A stretch of 64,000 nt of DNA. Origin: Thelephora terrestris. Taxonomy: Eukaryota > Basidiomycota > Agaricomycetes > Thelephorales > Thelephoraceae. Positions 34,558-46,282 of the stretch are shown here, piece by piece (position 1 is the first letter of the stretch; the number at the start of each line of letters is the position of its first letter). A program made the position numbers and the translations under genes. The notes under the pieces were generated by a model. The model did no database searches, had not been told where the DNA came from, and saw nothing but the letters and a program-made list of their open reading frames with translations. The DNA lies in the NCBI GenBank assembly GCA_015956445.1, contig WIUZ02000002.1:1364001-1428000 (forward strand), in the 5' to 3' direction.

Positions 34558-35143
34558 AGTGCTCAATATTTTAGGGTGTGTTCACAGCTGCGCTGGTCAT
34601 GCCCGAGCAAACATTGCCCCCCGTTCCGCCTCATCTCCATCCCCTGCAAAGTATACGCTAAACGCTGTTGTTGTTTTGACTCCACACTCTGCGACAGATA
34701 TGTCGATTTTGATTCCCCTCACTCCTTTATCATTTCCTCTCGTTCGTATACCCCAATCAGTGCTTCGGCTACCCTGGTCCTTGTCTCTTTCGCATTTCTT
34801 TTCACGGCGACGTATCTTCTCCCTCCGGCATCGGCGATGTTTTAGGCCCGCAACATTCTCTCATCCTCACGACAACCATTCATGACAGGTCATGCGATAT
34901 GGGGATTCCGGAGAGAATTTTCTTTTGGAGGAGAGAAGGCTGGAAAGTCCCCATTAGACTTTTATTATCTACATCATTCGTCTCCCGTAGACGGGTGCGT
35001 TTTCCTTGGGCTACTGCAAAGCAACCTCATTCGGCCTTCACTGTTTTACAGATAAGGATATTTAAATGGTTGCTGCATTCTACAATACCAAGGTTTCGAT
35101 TCTTGAGATGTTCAAGACAAATGGGTACACGTTTTGAACCGTG
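34558..35143. other. Intergenic, includes reductase 3'-flank repeat copy 3
   Basis: An inverted copy of the repeat core (see 8-240 and 3152-3395) lies at about 34985-35035, downstream of the intact reductase. No gene was found in the rest. Confidence 0.45.
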
Positions 35144-36614
35144 TCAAGATTTATTTGCCTCCGTCTCCCGTAGGACCTCCAAACGGAGCTGACGGACAAG
35201 ATCTATGACGCACTGCCTAAAGCTTCTATACGTCACTCCTAAATCCCTTGTCACCGGAGTCCCGTCCAAAGACATGTTCCTAAACTGAGGCGTTTCATCT
35301 CTAGGAGGGAGGACTTCTTCAGCCCACTCCGGGAATTCTTCCCTCATAATGTCTCCCACGTTATGATAGTTGAACTTCTCCGGAGAACAAATCGCGTACC
35401 TCCCGTTGGAGATCGAGGGGTGCGCGATTCTGTCCAGTCGGAGAGCGGCTTCGACGTGAGCGAATGCTACATCTCTTACGTCTACCCAGAGGGGTTGGGG
35501 AGCGTTGGGGAGGTGGGAGGCGCGGTAGTCGCCTCGGACGATGTTTCTGAATTGGCAGATGGAGTCGTTTAGAGAGGTGAGACCGGATTGGCTGAGAGGG
35601 TGAACCCAGGGTCCGAATATTAGTGGAGGACAGAAGACCGTTAGGTCGAACGTGGAGTCGTTTGGAGGGGCCGTTGATTTTGGTTTTGTGGAGTTGGAGG
35701 GTCTGGGATAGTTTGGATCGCTTGTGGGGTTGCGGAGATGGAGTCACCGTACGAACGGACGATCGTCATTGCAAAGGGCGTCACTTACAGTTCCAACTGC
35801 CGTAAGTGCTTAGACGTCGGGTCTACCGCAGCCCAAGCTTCCAGTTCGGCGTATTTTTTTCCAATCCTATACGCAACCAATGGGTCATCGGTTTCTTCGT
35901 ACGTTCCCGGGTTCCAATCTTGAGCGGTGTAGTGCTCCCCGTGCGTTTCAGAACGGCCTTCACTCGAACCGTTGAGTACGGCCGAGAAGGAGGAGGTGAG
36001 GACGAGCCGTTTGAGGGTGGGGGTCTTTCGGGCGGCTTGGAGGATGGAGAGCGTCCCGGTGATGGCTGGTTCGATGATTGATTTTGAGGGGGTCGAACCT
36101 GATGAAGCTTCGTTCGGCAGCGGCTATGAACCGATGAGAGGTAGGGAGCGTTAGAAGTTGGATCTCGTCAGGATCCGTGACCAAAGGGACTAGCGGATGG
36201 TATGTGTTCAGGGTTCTGGATGTGGCACCCACGAGTCAAGACCGGTGTGGGGGTCGTTCAAAGATCCCCCTGGTAAACCGGGGGAGGTGATAACCAATGA
36301 CTCACACTTGCGCAGTGAATGATCACATCGACGTCTTTCGCGAGGTCATCGAAAGCTCCAACGGCGGTTAGATCGCCTGTGACGACGACCTCCAGCAGTT
36401 CCTTGAATCTAGACCGCCTCTCCACGAAATTATTAGCTTTAGATTCGGATCTCGCAGTCACCACGACCACGATCCCGCGATCGAGCAGGAGATCGACGAT
36501 GTGGGCACCTAGGTAGCCTGTGCCGCCCGTGACGAGGATGCGGCTGTGTGAGTGACGAAGGTTAGAGGTGTATTTTAATGTGGTGGTGGGAGTAGACCTT
36601 GGCTTGGTGGACAT
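35144..36614 (-). CDS. Extended-SDR NAD(P)-dependent reductase (DFR/Gre2-like), intact copy
   Basis: Three exons (36614-36306, 36123-35789, 35702-35144; 1203 nt) give 400 residues. The N-terminal Rossmann motif RILVTGGTGYLGAHIVD starts near residue 26. GDLTAVGAF and DVDVIIHCAS follow, then the substrate-domain stretch GTLSILQAAR, LVLTSS, and the catalytic YRIGK (YxxxK) followed by KYAELEAW. The family reduces aldehydes or ketones with NADPH in the cytosol; the substrate is unknown. Introns sit at the same places as in the decayed copy at 299-3007, which lies in the opposite orientation about 32 kb away. The ATG at 36614 aligns with that copy's start. Confidence 0.85.
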
Positions 36615-36919
36615 GATGGTGGGCGGGGGGACTCCCGGGTGAGTTACCTATGTAAGGGAGGTGTTACGAGATGTGGAACACCGAGAGGGGAACCGCTGAT
36701 CGAATGGAACGTTTAGCTTTCCGTGCATGACGAAATGATCCATTTCGGGTCGGCTAAGACGGTATCCTCACGCACTACAAGTGGCTTGCAGAGCGCGCCC
36801 CCTGGACGGATTGATTCTGGACTATAGAGGAGCATTTATTTGGCTCTCCATCAGATAACCTCGACAGCCGCCGCGTACGTATCACGGCATAGATACTGCA
36901 TAAATCATCGCGTGCTTTC
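36615..36919. other. Intergenic, reductase promoter side
   Basis: No motif beyond similarity of the 60 nt before the ATG (CTTACATA, CCGCCCA) to the same position in the decayed reductase copy. Confidence 0.35.
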
Positions 36920-37021
36920 TAAGAGAAACCTGACCTGCTGGCGCTGGGTCACCAGCCTGGGTGATTCCTGTTCTACTGTGTCGGGAAAATACCGTGGGAG
37001 CGTGCTTGCTTGTTTCAGCTC

Positions 37022-37042
37022 GGGGGGGGGGGGGGGGGGGGG
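37022..37042 (+). repeat. G21 homopolymer
   Basis: Twenty-one consecutive G. The matching site in unit B (near 42286) is interrupted by T and C, so this tract has expanded or been purified since the duplication. The length may be unreliable in the assembly. Confidence 0.7.
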
Positions 37043-38535
37043 CTCAAGCGCTCATGAGAACTGTGTCCATCAACCGCTCTTTCTAACGCATCATCAGCAT
37101 CTGGGGCGATGAAGTCAGAAAAAAAGGAACGCTCACCGGCAACATTAACCCACTGGCGGTTAGCTGAGTAAAACCTAAGACAGAAACAGGTGGCGGGAGG
37201 ATGTGTGAATGAGAGGCTGCTGATTTGGTCTACAAAGGTCTACAATCGGGGTCGGGCACGCAGAATAGAAGGTGCATCAAGATGATGATCTCAATCTCAA
37301 TCCTGAGCCTCGTGCATCGGTGATCCCCTCGTCCTTCACATCGCCAATCGCAAACGGTGTATTGGCCGCCTTGTCAATGGGCAAAGGCGAAACTGCGGGC
37401 ATATCATTGAGCCGGGACGTGAGGGAAAACTGAGGGTCGACCGACAAGTGGTCTTGTGGGCCGTGGTCCTATGAGTCTCGAATCGATCGATATTTTTTGA
37501 CCAGTGGATGCCACCGAATCGAATCGTCCGTCGAAGGCTCCATTTCTTGAGCGTGGAGAAACGTATGTGATGTGAACGCGTAGGCACCTTCGAACCTTGT
37601 GCTTTGTTCCTCGTATTTGTACTCACCCCCGAGCGTCCCCTAAATAGACGCGACGCCCTGACTCCGCGCCGGTGGTCACTGCGGTTCTTTCTTTCCGCCA
37701 TTTGGACAACACACCTTCGTGCGCGGTTCCCTATTGCGCAGAAAAATGGATACCGAGACAGGCCCACTCCTCTGTCATTCTTTTCGTGTGTTGGAGCTCT
37801 GGTCCCCCCGGGATCGAGCCGTGGGGGGCGCGGGTATAGCAGTCTCCCGGGGACAAGTTGCGGGCTGGCTTGAGGACGTTATAGTGTGAGCAACTCTTCC
37901 CTCTTATTTTACCAACCGAAAAGGGTGGCGACTGATCAAAATATCACGAACAATTCAAGTTTATTCACCTAGGAAACCCTCCGCGGTCTCTGAGGTTTTG
38001 TCCAGCGTCCCGCAGGGATCAGATCATCAAAGCGACAGAGTTTCAAATCACATCTTATCCCCGGCAATGTCATGGCCATCTCCCTTCATCTCCCTCTCGC
38101 TGTCGGCCTCCATTTTCATAGGTCGGGGGTTGCTCTCCAGGGACCGCGTTCGGGCTTTTGGGAAATACGATACGGCGACCAACATGTCCGCACATTCGCT
38201 CGTTTTCCAAGTTTCCAGACGGTTTCTCAGTCTTGATCCCTCGGCGTTCGGAATTTCCTGCCACGGTGGCGATTCCCACCCTTCTAAGGCATCAATGGCG
38301 ACTGGCTCGATTGAATACGTTCAGCTCCTGCGCCACGATACCCCGCTTATCCTGTGATCACGGTGATCATAATAAGAAGCCCCGAGGGAGGTTTATCAGC
38401 AAGTTCAAACCCACCATCGGTGAGATCACCGCCGTCGACGGGCACGTCCCCGAAACGCTTCTTAAGCTACCCTTTCGCGACTCCGTCCCAAGCTTTCACC
38501 TCCGTTGTCTGCGCCACCTCTCGCAACTCCTGTTT

Positions 38536-40306
38536 ATGTCCTCCGCATTAAACCTTCTTATCCAAGCTGGGCATGATATGTGAGCTTGATCTCACATGTG
38601 TGTCATTCACTATTTGCTGAATCGGGGACGCATGTCAGCACGTCGATCAAGGTATCCCGCCTGTGGCCTGAGCCCCCACCGCACCACCGAACTGATGACG
38701 GTCCATTTTCCCAGTATTATGCATTGGCTACTGGAACAATCCTTTTTTACGACCATCTGTTGACGCTGGCGGACGAGGTTTGTCGATATCGCACCTCTAA
38801 CGTACTGCTATTTCTCACTGCAATGGTTTCTTGAAGGTTAAATATGCCTGGTCTGGAAGGAAATCGTGGAGTACGCGCCGTGCTTGAATGGACCCTATCG
38901 TCTGCTGACCTCCGGACAGCGTTCTGGCTTTTCCTCATCGTATGTTCCGTCTTTTCGTCTTGAGCTTGTACACTTTTCTGACTGACAATCGCAGAATAGG
39001 TATTTTCCTATGACCTTTCAGTTTTGGTTGCTTGCCGGTTCGTACTTCGCCTCGCCACTGGCCTTCGGGGGCATGTTGATCATTGACTGCCAACTAGTAT
39101 CTTATGGTCCCCATTCACACCCGAGAGTGAGCCTGATCAAGACTTCATCGACGTTTTGTCATTGACAACATATATACGATCAGGTGTACGAATCACGATC
39201 TGCAGACCATACTATCGCATTTCTCATGCTCCTCTAAGAATAGGTGCGACAAAACCTCATGGTACTCCATCTTCATGTTTGTCGTTTGCACCCTCCTTGC
39301 GCAAATTGTGTTGACCCTCAGGTTGAGAATTCCTTCTATTTTTTGGTGATCCCGGTTTAATCCTCGAGTATTGTGCCGCAGGGCATACGCAGTGACCAAG
39401 AAAAACATTCCCATTGCGATCGGGTTTGCGATTATCACCCTTTCTCAGCTCGTGCTTGGGATTGTTTTGGTGGTTTTTGCGGCTAGGGCAGGAGGTATGT
39501 CTAACGCACTGAACTAGAAAATTTGTGCTCATTTGGGGCGTCTACCGGTTTTGTTGCCCCTGCGTAGCTCAACCACTCCCGCCTATACCCCTCGATGCAT
39601 ATCGCCTGTGTCTATTTGTCCGGCATAGAACCCTAGAGGTAGTGTATACTGGTATCTCCCTCCTTTATGGTTCGTTGGGATTACCCCGAATCTAGCCCAT
39701 ATGGTGCTGACATTGCCATAAATGCGTATACTTCAGATTTACTCGCGTTTTCTTTGACCATCGTCTTGGCGAGACGGTCGAAGACGTCGGGGCTCCAGAT
39801 TCCAACCATTTTGAAGATCATCGCAGAGGATGCGACGCGATATTTCTTGATTATATTCACCTCCCATTTTGTGCTCGAGATGACCCTGAATCTCGGACGG
39901 GTGAGTGCCACTGCTTCCCCATCCAGACTATAGGGTTCAACACGTGTCTCCCCAGGAATCCATTCAGCTTCTTCCAGCCCCGTAAGTCGCTGTCAACCTA
40001 TTCCGAATACAACCTCCTCATTATGTTTTCTTCACCGCGATCAGTGGCAACGTCGTGTGAGTTCTAGTCTGCGCCCCCCCCCTAATCAATCGGTTGACCG
40101 CCGGTTTCAGGTTTCTTCCCGTGATGATATCAAGGATAATGCTCTCGTTGAAGAAGGCCGCAGATTCGCAGCGGAACGGTTGGTCCCTTGGGGAACCATC
40201 TGCGAGTGGGGCCGGTCTCCCGGCCATGAGGTTTTTCAGTCCCCAAAGGGATCTAGGTAGGAAGGACTCAGACCAGATACCGCTTGACACATATTCCGAG
40301 TCGTAG
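38536..40306 (+). CDS. DUF6533 seven-helix membrane protein, gene 1
   Basis: Sixteen exons rebuild 312 residues (939 nt): 38536-38579, 38639-38651, 38715-38777, 38837-38870, 38920-38939, 38995-39037, 39098-39126, 39184-39185, 39244-39321, 39382-39494, 39568-39669, 39737-39900, 39956-39981, 40045-40056 and 40111-40306, counting the 2-nt exon. The first helices show the DUF6533 pattern YYALATGTILFYDHLLTL, ADEVKYAWSGRKSWTFWLFLINRYFPM. Later come a conserved PxxC before SWYSIFMFVVCTLLAQIVLTLRAY, then IGFAIITLSQLVLGIVLVVF and a RRSKTSG loop. Seven helices and a short C-terminal tail resemble a receptor fold; no ligand is known for this basidiomycete family. It is duplicated at 43279. Confidence 0.82.
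39184..39185 (+). other. Candidate 2-nt exon of DUF6533 gene 1
   Basis: GT lies within ...GATCAG-GT-GTACGAATC, between introns of 57 nt (39127-39183) and 58 nt (39186-39243). AGA + GT + G-TGC reads R-V-C and keeps the family PxxC spacing. Leaving it out shifts the frame. The same 2-nt exon is present in gene 2 at 43927-43928. Confidence 0.6.
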
Positions 40307-40310
40307 ACGG

Positions 40311-42199
40311 TAGAAACACACCATTGGTAACAGAACTATCGAAAGATGCCTATGAGCGTCCGCTGAGTCGGATACCAACCTGGCTCCGGTTTGAGTGTGA
40401 AACGAATAGGATTACAGACGTCGTGAATAAGAACAGCAACGAACGTTATCATTCAGCCATGCACGGGTGATGCTAGTCAAGCTGATCTCACAACTTAATG
40501 GAAAGGATGTGTTTGTCACAAACCACCAGGGGAGAAGTTGGGTCCAAATGAGGGGATGGGCTGACTGGAACAGACTGTGCCAGGCTGAAGGCAGCCAAAG
40601 CCTCGGGCAAGGGAGCCACTTGACTCCTTGCGCCGATTCACACCTTTTCACCCGAACCCATAGATTGCGAGGTGTATCGAAAAAAAAAGCTTCGGGCAGC
40701 GGGAGAATCATGATACAACTACATCTACAGTTCGATACTTTCCTTGGGTTCGAAACTCACCTGCGGGCTGCCAGAGGCAGATGAGGCTGGCAGGGGTGTG
40801 CTCGATTTACAACCGGCTCATCACGTCGTCGTGTTTGGAGCTCAGGGCATGTTTCACTCTAAGGAAGTCGGGTGGCTTATGAATGAGCGGTTTTGCCGCA
40901 AAAAATAAACCGGTGGATGGATGGCCAAGGTGTGTCGTGGCGCAGACTCAGATCATATGGCACAGCCAACTCAGGGATCCTTGTTCCGTATATACACTTG
41001 ACTCTGTCACGGTGGCTGGCGGCCCCGCCCGCCACCAATTCTTTGGCGCCTCCACTTTTCTCGAGAAAGGAGGCTCTAGAAAAAAATACATGAACAAGGT
41101 CACTACGTCTGTGCTGTTGCGCTTCCCAGACCGATCGGCAACCGCTACTATCGGGACTTGCATCTGGCTCTCGAATGAATTCCGGATGGTGTGCAGCAGC
41201 GACGAAATCGTCTTCAACCAGTCTAACATGAACGAAAGCAACGTCGCTATAAGAACGGCAAGATGTGCATGTTGGATTTCAAGGACGTCACGCCGCTGCC
41301 AGAGTCCCTCGCCGGCTATGCAGTGAACATGCGGGGAAATGCATTCGAAAAACAGGTAACCGGTTACTTGCAATGGCCTCCTTCCCCCAACTCGATGAGC
41401 AGGACTGCTCAGGGGGTATCGATTATGGTCGCCGGCACAACCCTTGCTACGGCTGTCTTTCTTTCCCTCCCCCGGAACCTTCATCAATCGCGGTGGTCTT
41501 GACAAGAAGGAATCTCGCCGAAGAGTGGACGAACGGTCCCGTCACGTTCTTCATGTCCTTCTCTGATAATATTTTGATGAATTTGTAGTTCTGCAAACTC
41601 GCTGAGTGCGGCGAACAATATGACCCTCCTCCTGCCTAGGGACATGAGCATCACGCGGGTAAAGGTCATCTGTGAAATTTTAGGCGGGTGGGCACTTTGC
41701 CCGTGGGGGATCCTTGCTAGGTAGGGTAGGGACTTCATGAACGGGTAGTACACCATGTCTTTGGGACCGTTCGCTGGGACCATGGTCTCCGATGACTATC
41801 TCGTGCACGAGGGTCAGGTAGGCGTTCCTGCCAGTTCAGGATTCGGTCGACAAGCAGGTTGGTGACGTTGACGTTGACGTTGACGTTGAGAAGGAGGAGG
41901 TAAGTGATGCTTAGATGTTTCAGAGATCTTTGGATACGCTCTTTTCGGAGGGTAGAGTGCCAGAAGCGATATAGCTTGGGCTTGAGTGGTCTCTCAAGCA
42001 TATCCAATTTCATTCGTGACGCGGTGAAGCGTGGTGAAGCGTGGCAGATGATGCAGAGTCAGGTCTGTAGGATGAAATACCCAGGCGTAGACACCGCTGA
42101 TCACAGATGTGCGATCACAATAGTAACGCAAACGCGGGCGGAACGCAACCGAAAAACGCGGGCTCTAATAGAGTGTGAATCAACGAATCCTTGCATGCT
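40311..42199. other. DNA between duplication units, degenerate coding traces
   Basis: No intact gene. A plus frame near 41225-41370 (MCMLDFKDVTPLPESLAGYAV) is gene-like but is flanked by stops and frame changes, and looks like a relic. A GTTGAC hexamer repeated about four times lies at 41863-41889. Confidence 0.35.
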
Positions 42200-45055
42200 C
42201 TGTAGCAGAAACTTGCTGGCGCTGGGTTATTCCTGTTCTGCTGCGTCAGGGAGATACCGTGGGAGCGCGCTTGTTTGTTTCAGGTCGGGGTGGGGGCCCA
42301 GGCCCAGGCCCAGTGTCGTGAGAACCGTGCGCATTAACCGCTATTGCTAACGCGTCATCGGCATCTGGGACGATGAAGTCAGAAAAAAGGAACACACCGG
42401 TAGCGTTAACCTACTGCAAGTCAGTTGAGTGGAACCAAAGCCAGAACAAAATGGTACGAATGGGAGGCTGCCGAGTCGGTTTACAAAGGTCTACAATCGG
42501 GGTCGGCAAAGCAGAACTTGAAACGGTGCATCAAGATGATGATCTCAATTTCAATATTTCGATCCTGAGCCTCGTGCCTCGGGGACAGTGTATTGACCAC
42601 CTTGTCAATAGACAAAGGCGAGACTGTGGGCATATTATTGAGCAGGACGCGAAGAAAAACTGTGGTTCGACAGACAAGTGGTCCCTGTGGTCCTGGGAAG
42701 GACAGTTATAATCCGATCAGATCGACATTTTTTGAGCGGTGGTTCGATCGATCCGTGTGGCAGCTCGGTGGTGCTACAGGCATGCCACCATCGAACAGAC
42801 TCGTCCGTCGGAGGCTCTACTTCTCGAGCGTGGAGAAACGTATGTGAGGCGAACGTGTAGGTGCATTTTGACCTTGTTCCTCGTCTTTGCCCTCACCCCC
42901 GAGCGCCCCCAACCAGATGCGACGCCCTGACTAGCACGGTTACTAACGTGTCCGCACATTCGCCCGCTCTCCTCAATACGGTTTCTCTGCCTTGATTCCC
43001 CGGCGTTCGGAATCTCTTGCTACGGTGGCGATTCCCACCCTTCCAAGGCATCAATGGCGGCTGGCTCGATTGGATACGTTCAGCTCCTGCGCCGCGATAC
43101 CCCGCTCATCTTGTGATCACGGTGATCATGATGAGAAGCTCCAGTTCAAACCTACGAAATTGGTACCGTCGACGGGCATTTCTCAGTACCCCGAAAGGCT
43201 TCTTAAGCACCCTTTCACCACTCCGTCCTAAGCTTTCACCTCCGTTGTCTGCGCCACCTCTCGCAACTCCTATTTTCCATGTCCTCCGCATTAGATCTTC
43301 TTATCCAAGCTGGGCATGATATGTGAGCTGTATCTCACATGTGTGTCATTCACTGTTTGCTAAATCGGAGACGCATGTCAGCACGTCGATCAAGGTATCC
43401 CGCCCGAGGCCCGAGCCCCCACCGCATCACCGAACTGATGATGATCTATTTTACAAGTACTATGCATTGGCTACTGGAACAATCCTTTTCTACGATCATC
43501 TGTTGACGCTGGCGGACGAGGTTTGTTGATATCGCACCTCTAACGTACTGCTATTCCTCACTGTAATGGTTTCTTGAAGGTTAAATATGCCTGGTCTGGA
43601 AAGAAATCGTGGAGTACGCGCCGTCCTTGAATGGACCCTATCGTCTGCTGGCCTTCGGACAGCGTTCTGGCTTTTCCTCATCGTATGTTCCGTCTTTTCT
43701 CTTGAACTTTTACGCTTTTCTCACTGACAATCGCAGAATAGATATTTCCCTATGACCTTCCAGTTTTTGTTGCTTGCCGGTTCGTACTTTGTCTCGCCAC
43801 AGGCCTTCGGGGGGCATGTTGATCATTGACTGCTAACCAGTATCTTATGGCCCGAATCCACACCCGAAAGTGAGCCTGATCATGACCTCATTGGCGTTTT
43901 GCCATTGACAACATATATACGATCAGGTGTACGAATCACGATCTGCAGACCATACTATCACCTTTTTCATGCCTCTCTAAAAATAGGTGCGACAAGATCT
44001 CATGGTACTCCATCTTCATGTTTGTCTTTTGCACTCTCCTTGCGCAAATTGTGTTGACCGTCAGGTTTGGAATTCCTTCTGTTGCTCGGTAACCCCGGTT
44101 TAACCCTCGAGGATTGTGCCGCAGGGCATACGCAGTGACTAAGAAAAACACTCCCATTGCAATCGGGTTTGCGATTATCACCCTTTCTCAGCTCGTGCTT
44201 GGGATTGTTGTAGTGGTTTTTGCGGCTAAGGGAGGAGGTATGTCTAACCCGCTGAACTAGAAAAGTCGTTCTCATTCAGAGCGTCTACCGGTTTCGTTGC
44301 CCCCGCGTAGTTCAACCACTCCCGCCGATACCCCTCGACGCATATCGCCTATGTCTATTTGTCCGGCATAGAACCCTAGAGGTGGTGTATACTGGTATCT
44401 CCCTCCTTTATGGTCAGTTGGGATTACCCCGAATCTAGCCCATATGGTGCTGACATTGCCGAAAATGCGTATACTTCAGACCTGCTCGCGTTTTTGTTAA
44501 CAATCATCTTGGCGAGACGGTCGAAGACGTCGGGGCTCCAGATTCCAACCATTTTGAAGATCATTGCAGAGGATGCAACGCGATATTTCCTGGTTATATT
44601 CACCTCCCATTTTGTGCTCGAGATGACCCTGAATCTCGGACGGGCGAGTGCCACTGCTTCCCCATCCAGACTATAGGAATGATATTCAACACGTGTCTCC
44701 CCCAGGAGTCCATCCAGCTTCTTCCGGCCTCGTAAGTCGTTGCCAACCTATTCTGGACACAACATCCTCATTATCTTCACCACGATACGATCAGTGGCAA
44801 CGTCGTGTAAGTTCGTTCAGTCTGTGCCCCTCCAATCAATCGGTTGACCGCTGGTTTCAGGTTTCTTCCCGTGATGATATCTCGAATAATGCTCTCGTTG
44901 AAGAAGGCTGCAGATTCGCAGCGGAACGGTTGGTCCCTTGGGGAACCATCTACCAATGGTGTCGGTCTCTCGGCCATAAAGTTTTCCAGTCCTCGAAGGG
45001 GTCTATTTAGGGAGGGCTCAGACGAGATACCGCTTGACACATTTCCCGAGTCGGG
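42200..45055. repeat. Segmental duplication, unit B (DUF6533 gene 2 and upstream DNA)
   Basis: Same-orientation duplicate of unit A (36920-40310), lacking about 500 nt of unit A's upstream DNA. Exon and intron sequence are both highly similar, so the event copied genomic DNA. The 1.9 kb between the units is not shared. Confidence 0.85.
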
Positions 45056-45089
45056 GACTGCTGCATCATGGCAGCTCAGTCATACATAG
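43279..45089 (+). CDS. DUF6533 seven-helix membrane protein, gene 2
   Basis: A close copy of the gene at 38536, with the same exon order including the 13-nt exon (CACGTCGATCAAG) and the 2-nt exon at 43927-43928. All splice borders are kept, and no early stop was found, so it should encode a full seven-helix protein (MSSALDLLIQAGHD start, VKYAWSGKKSW, SWYSIFMFVFCTLLAQIVLTV, LARRSKTSGLQ). At the end, the TAG that stops gene 1 is replaced, and the frame runs on for extra codons (GTAASWQLSHT) to 45089. Substitutions are scattered, with coding sense kept, which suggests both copies are or were recently functional. Confidence 0.78.
43927..43928 (+). other. Candidate 2-nt exon of DUF6533 gene 2
   Basis: GT lies within GATCAG-GT-GTACGAATC, with introns of 57 nt (43870-43926) and 58 nt (43929-43986), exactly as in gene 1. 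Confidence 0.6.
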
Positions 45090-46186
45090 CATATGGGATC
45101 CATGAGAAAAGTGGTGGGAGCCCGAACCAGTGGCCCGTACTGGCGTCGAAGGAGAGTTTTAAATCCGCCTGGTGGGTGAAGGAACGGAGGATGAGGACGA
45201 CGATCGAGAGGGATCAAAAAATGTTTAGAGGCTCCGCGCTGCAGCCTGTAACCGGTAACCCGCCAGGTTGACCAACAATCAGAGGATATTCACGACCCAG
45301 CGCGGTTGCTGTGTAAGAAACCTTCAAAAGAGGTGCTTAGGGCTTCTGGTGTGGCTTCCTCCAGCACGTCTACCATGACCTCGATGTGACGGAGTGCGTG
45401 GCATAAGTTGAGGACGACTTACGTATACGCATCCGCTGTGCTCTCATCCCCACTTCCATCTAGATCGTCGATCAAGGCAGACAGGTGGACGAGCGCTCGA
45501 GAACTTGAACAAGTGTTTGAATCGACTTCAGCCTTACCAGCCTTACTGTCTGTGTGGTGGGTTCAGAACAAGGTCGAGATGCGCAAGGGATAAGCGATGA
45601 CGTTCTTGGGCGCGGCTCGCCTACATAGGCCAACTCTGACAAATTCTGAGCAAACATAAACACCTCTGGCGCACCGCATCGCCCTAATTTGACCTTCACT
45701 GTGGCATGAAACAGTCTGGATACCACATTTGCGGCTGTGACGCGAAAAAAGAAGTACGCAGAGCGGCTGCCAGATGAGCTTAGCTGTTTACAGTCAACGA
45801 TGCTGCGCCTGAGTCCATGGGAGTTCCAGCCCACAACGCAAAACCCGGGAGATGCCTTGGAATTTCCAATATCTAAGCACATGCAAACGGTCGTGTGGTC
45901 GCAAGGTGATTCTGCTGCAAAGGTATGAGACGAGGATCCCCAACGCGGCCAATATTGGAGCCAAGGTGCGCACGAGCCGGCGACCCTGGGAGCTGCTGCG
46001 CTTGTGCCAAACTTGAAATCAACGCTCTTCATTGGCGGGTTTTCAATAGATCCGCAGCAGGTGGACTGGCTTTGCTTCATCGCCTCGGGTCATGTGCATG
46101 AGAGGTCATTGTGCCTGTCAATGGTAGGTCCGCAGCATATTACTCTCCGGTTCTGCACACAAGGCGGCCGGCGGGATGCAGGTGAG
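45090..46186. other. Intergenic, no supported gene
   Basis: A 202-codon minus frame (46080-45472) has an ATG but unconvincing composition. It was considered and rejected (see rejected list). Confidence 0.35.
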
Positions 46187-46194
46187 TATATAAT
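46187..46194 (+). promoter_or_regulatory. TATA box of the DUF6593 gene
   Basis: TATATAAT lies 89 nt before the chosen ATG (46283). This also argues against the upstream in-frame start at 46004. Confidence 0.5.
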
Positions 46195-46282
46195 AGGCCT
46201 GGTGGTAGAGGGTATTGGTCCTTCCAATCCTCCTGCACACACGCGCTCGCCGCTCGGTCCCACCTCCCAGATCTCCCTCAGA

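Larger units (their letters stand above)
36920..40310. repeat. Segmental duplication, unit A (DUF6533 gene 1 and upstream DNA)
   Basis: Unit A aligns in the same orientation with unit B at about 42200-45055. Similarity begins at CTGCTGGCGCTGGGT, continues through CTACAAAGGTCTACAATCGG and covers the whole gene. Unit A holds about 500 nt (roughly 37676-38177) that unit B lacks. It also has a run of 21 G at 37022-37042 where unit B has a broken G/C tract. Confidence 0.85.

Noticed and set aside
35361-35747. 128-codon minus frame rich in Arg/Pro/Ser
   Set aside because: It is an out-of-frame shadow of reductase exon 3.
45472-46080. 202-codon minus frame containing GTSAAAPRVAG, reminiscent of the subtilase serine motif
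   Set aside because: No catalytic Asp or His motif, no protease fold context and poor composition; it overlaps the leader of the DUF6593 gene on the other strand. The resemblance is probably chance.
46004-46282. Upstream extension of the DUF6593 protein to an earlier ATG
   Set aside because: A TATA box at 46187-46194 lies inside this stretch, and the conserved domain starts after 46283.
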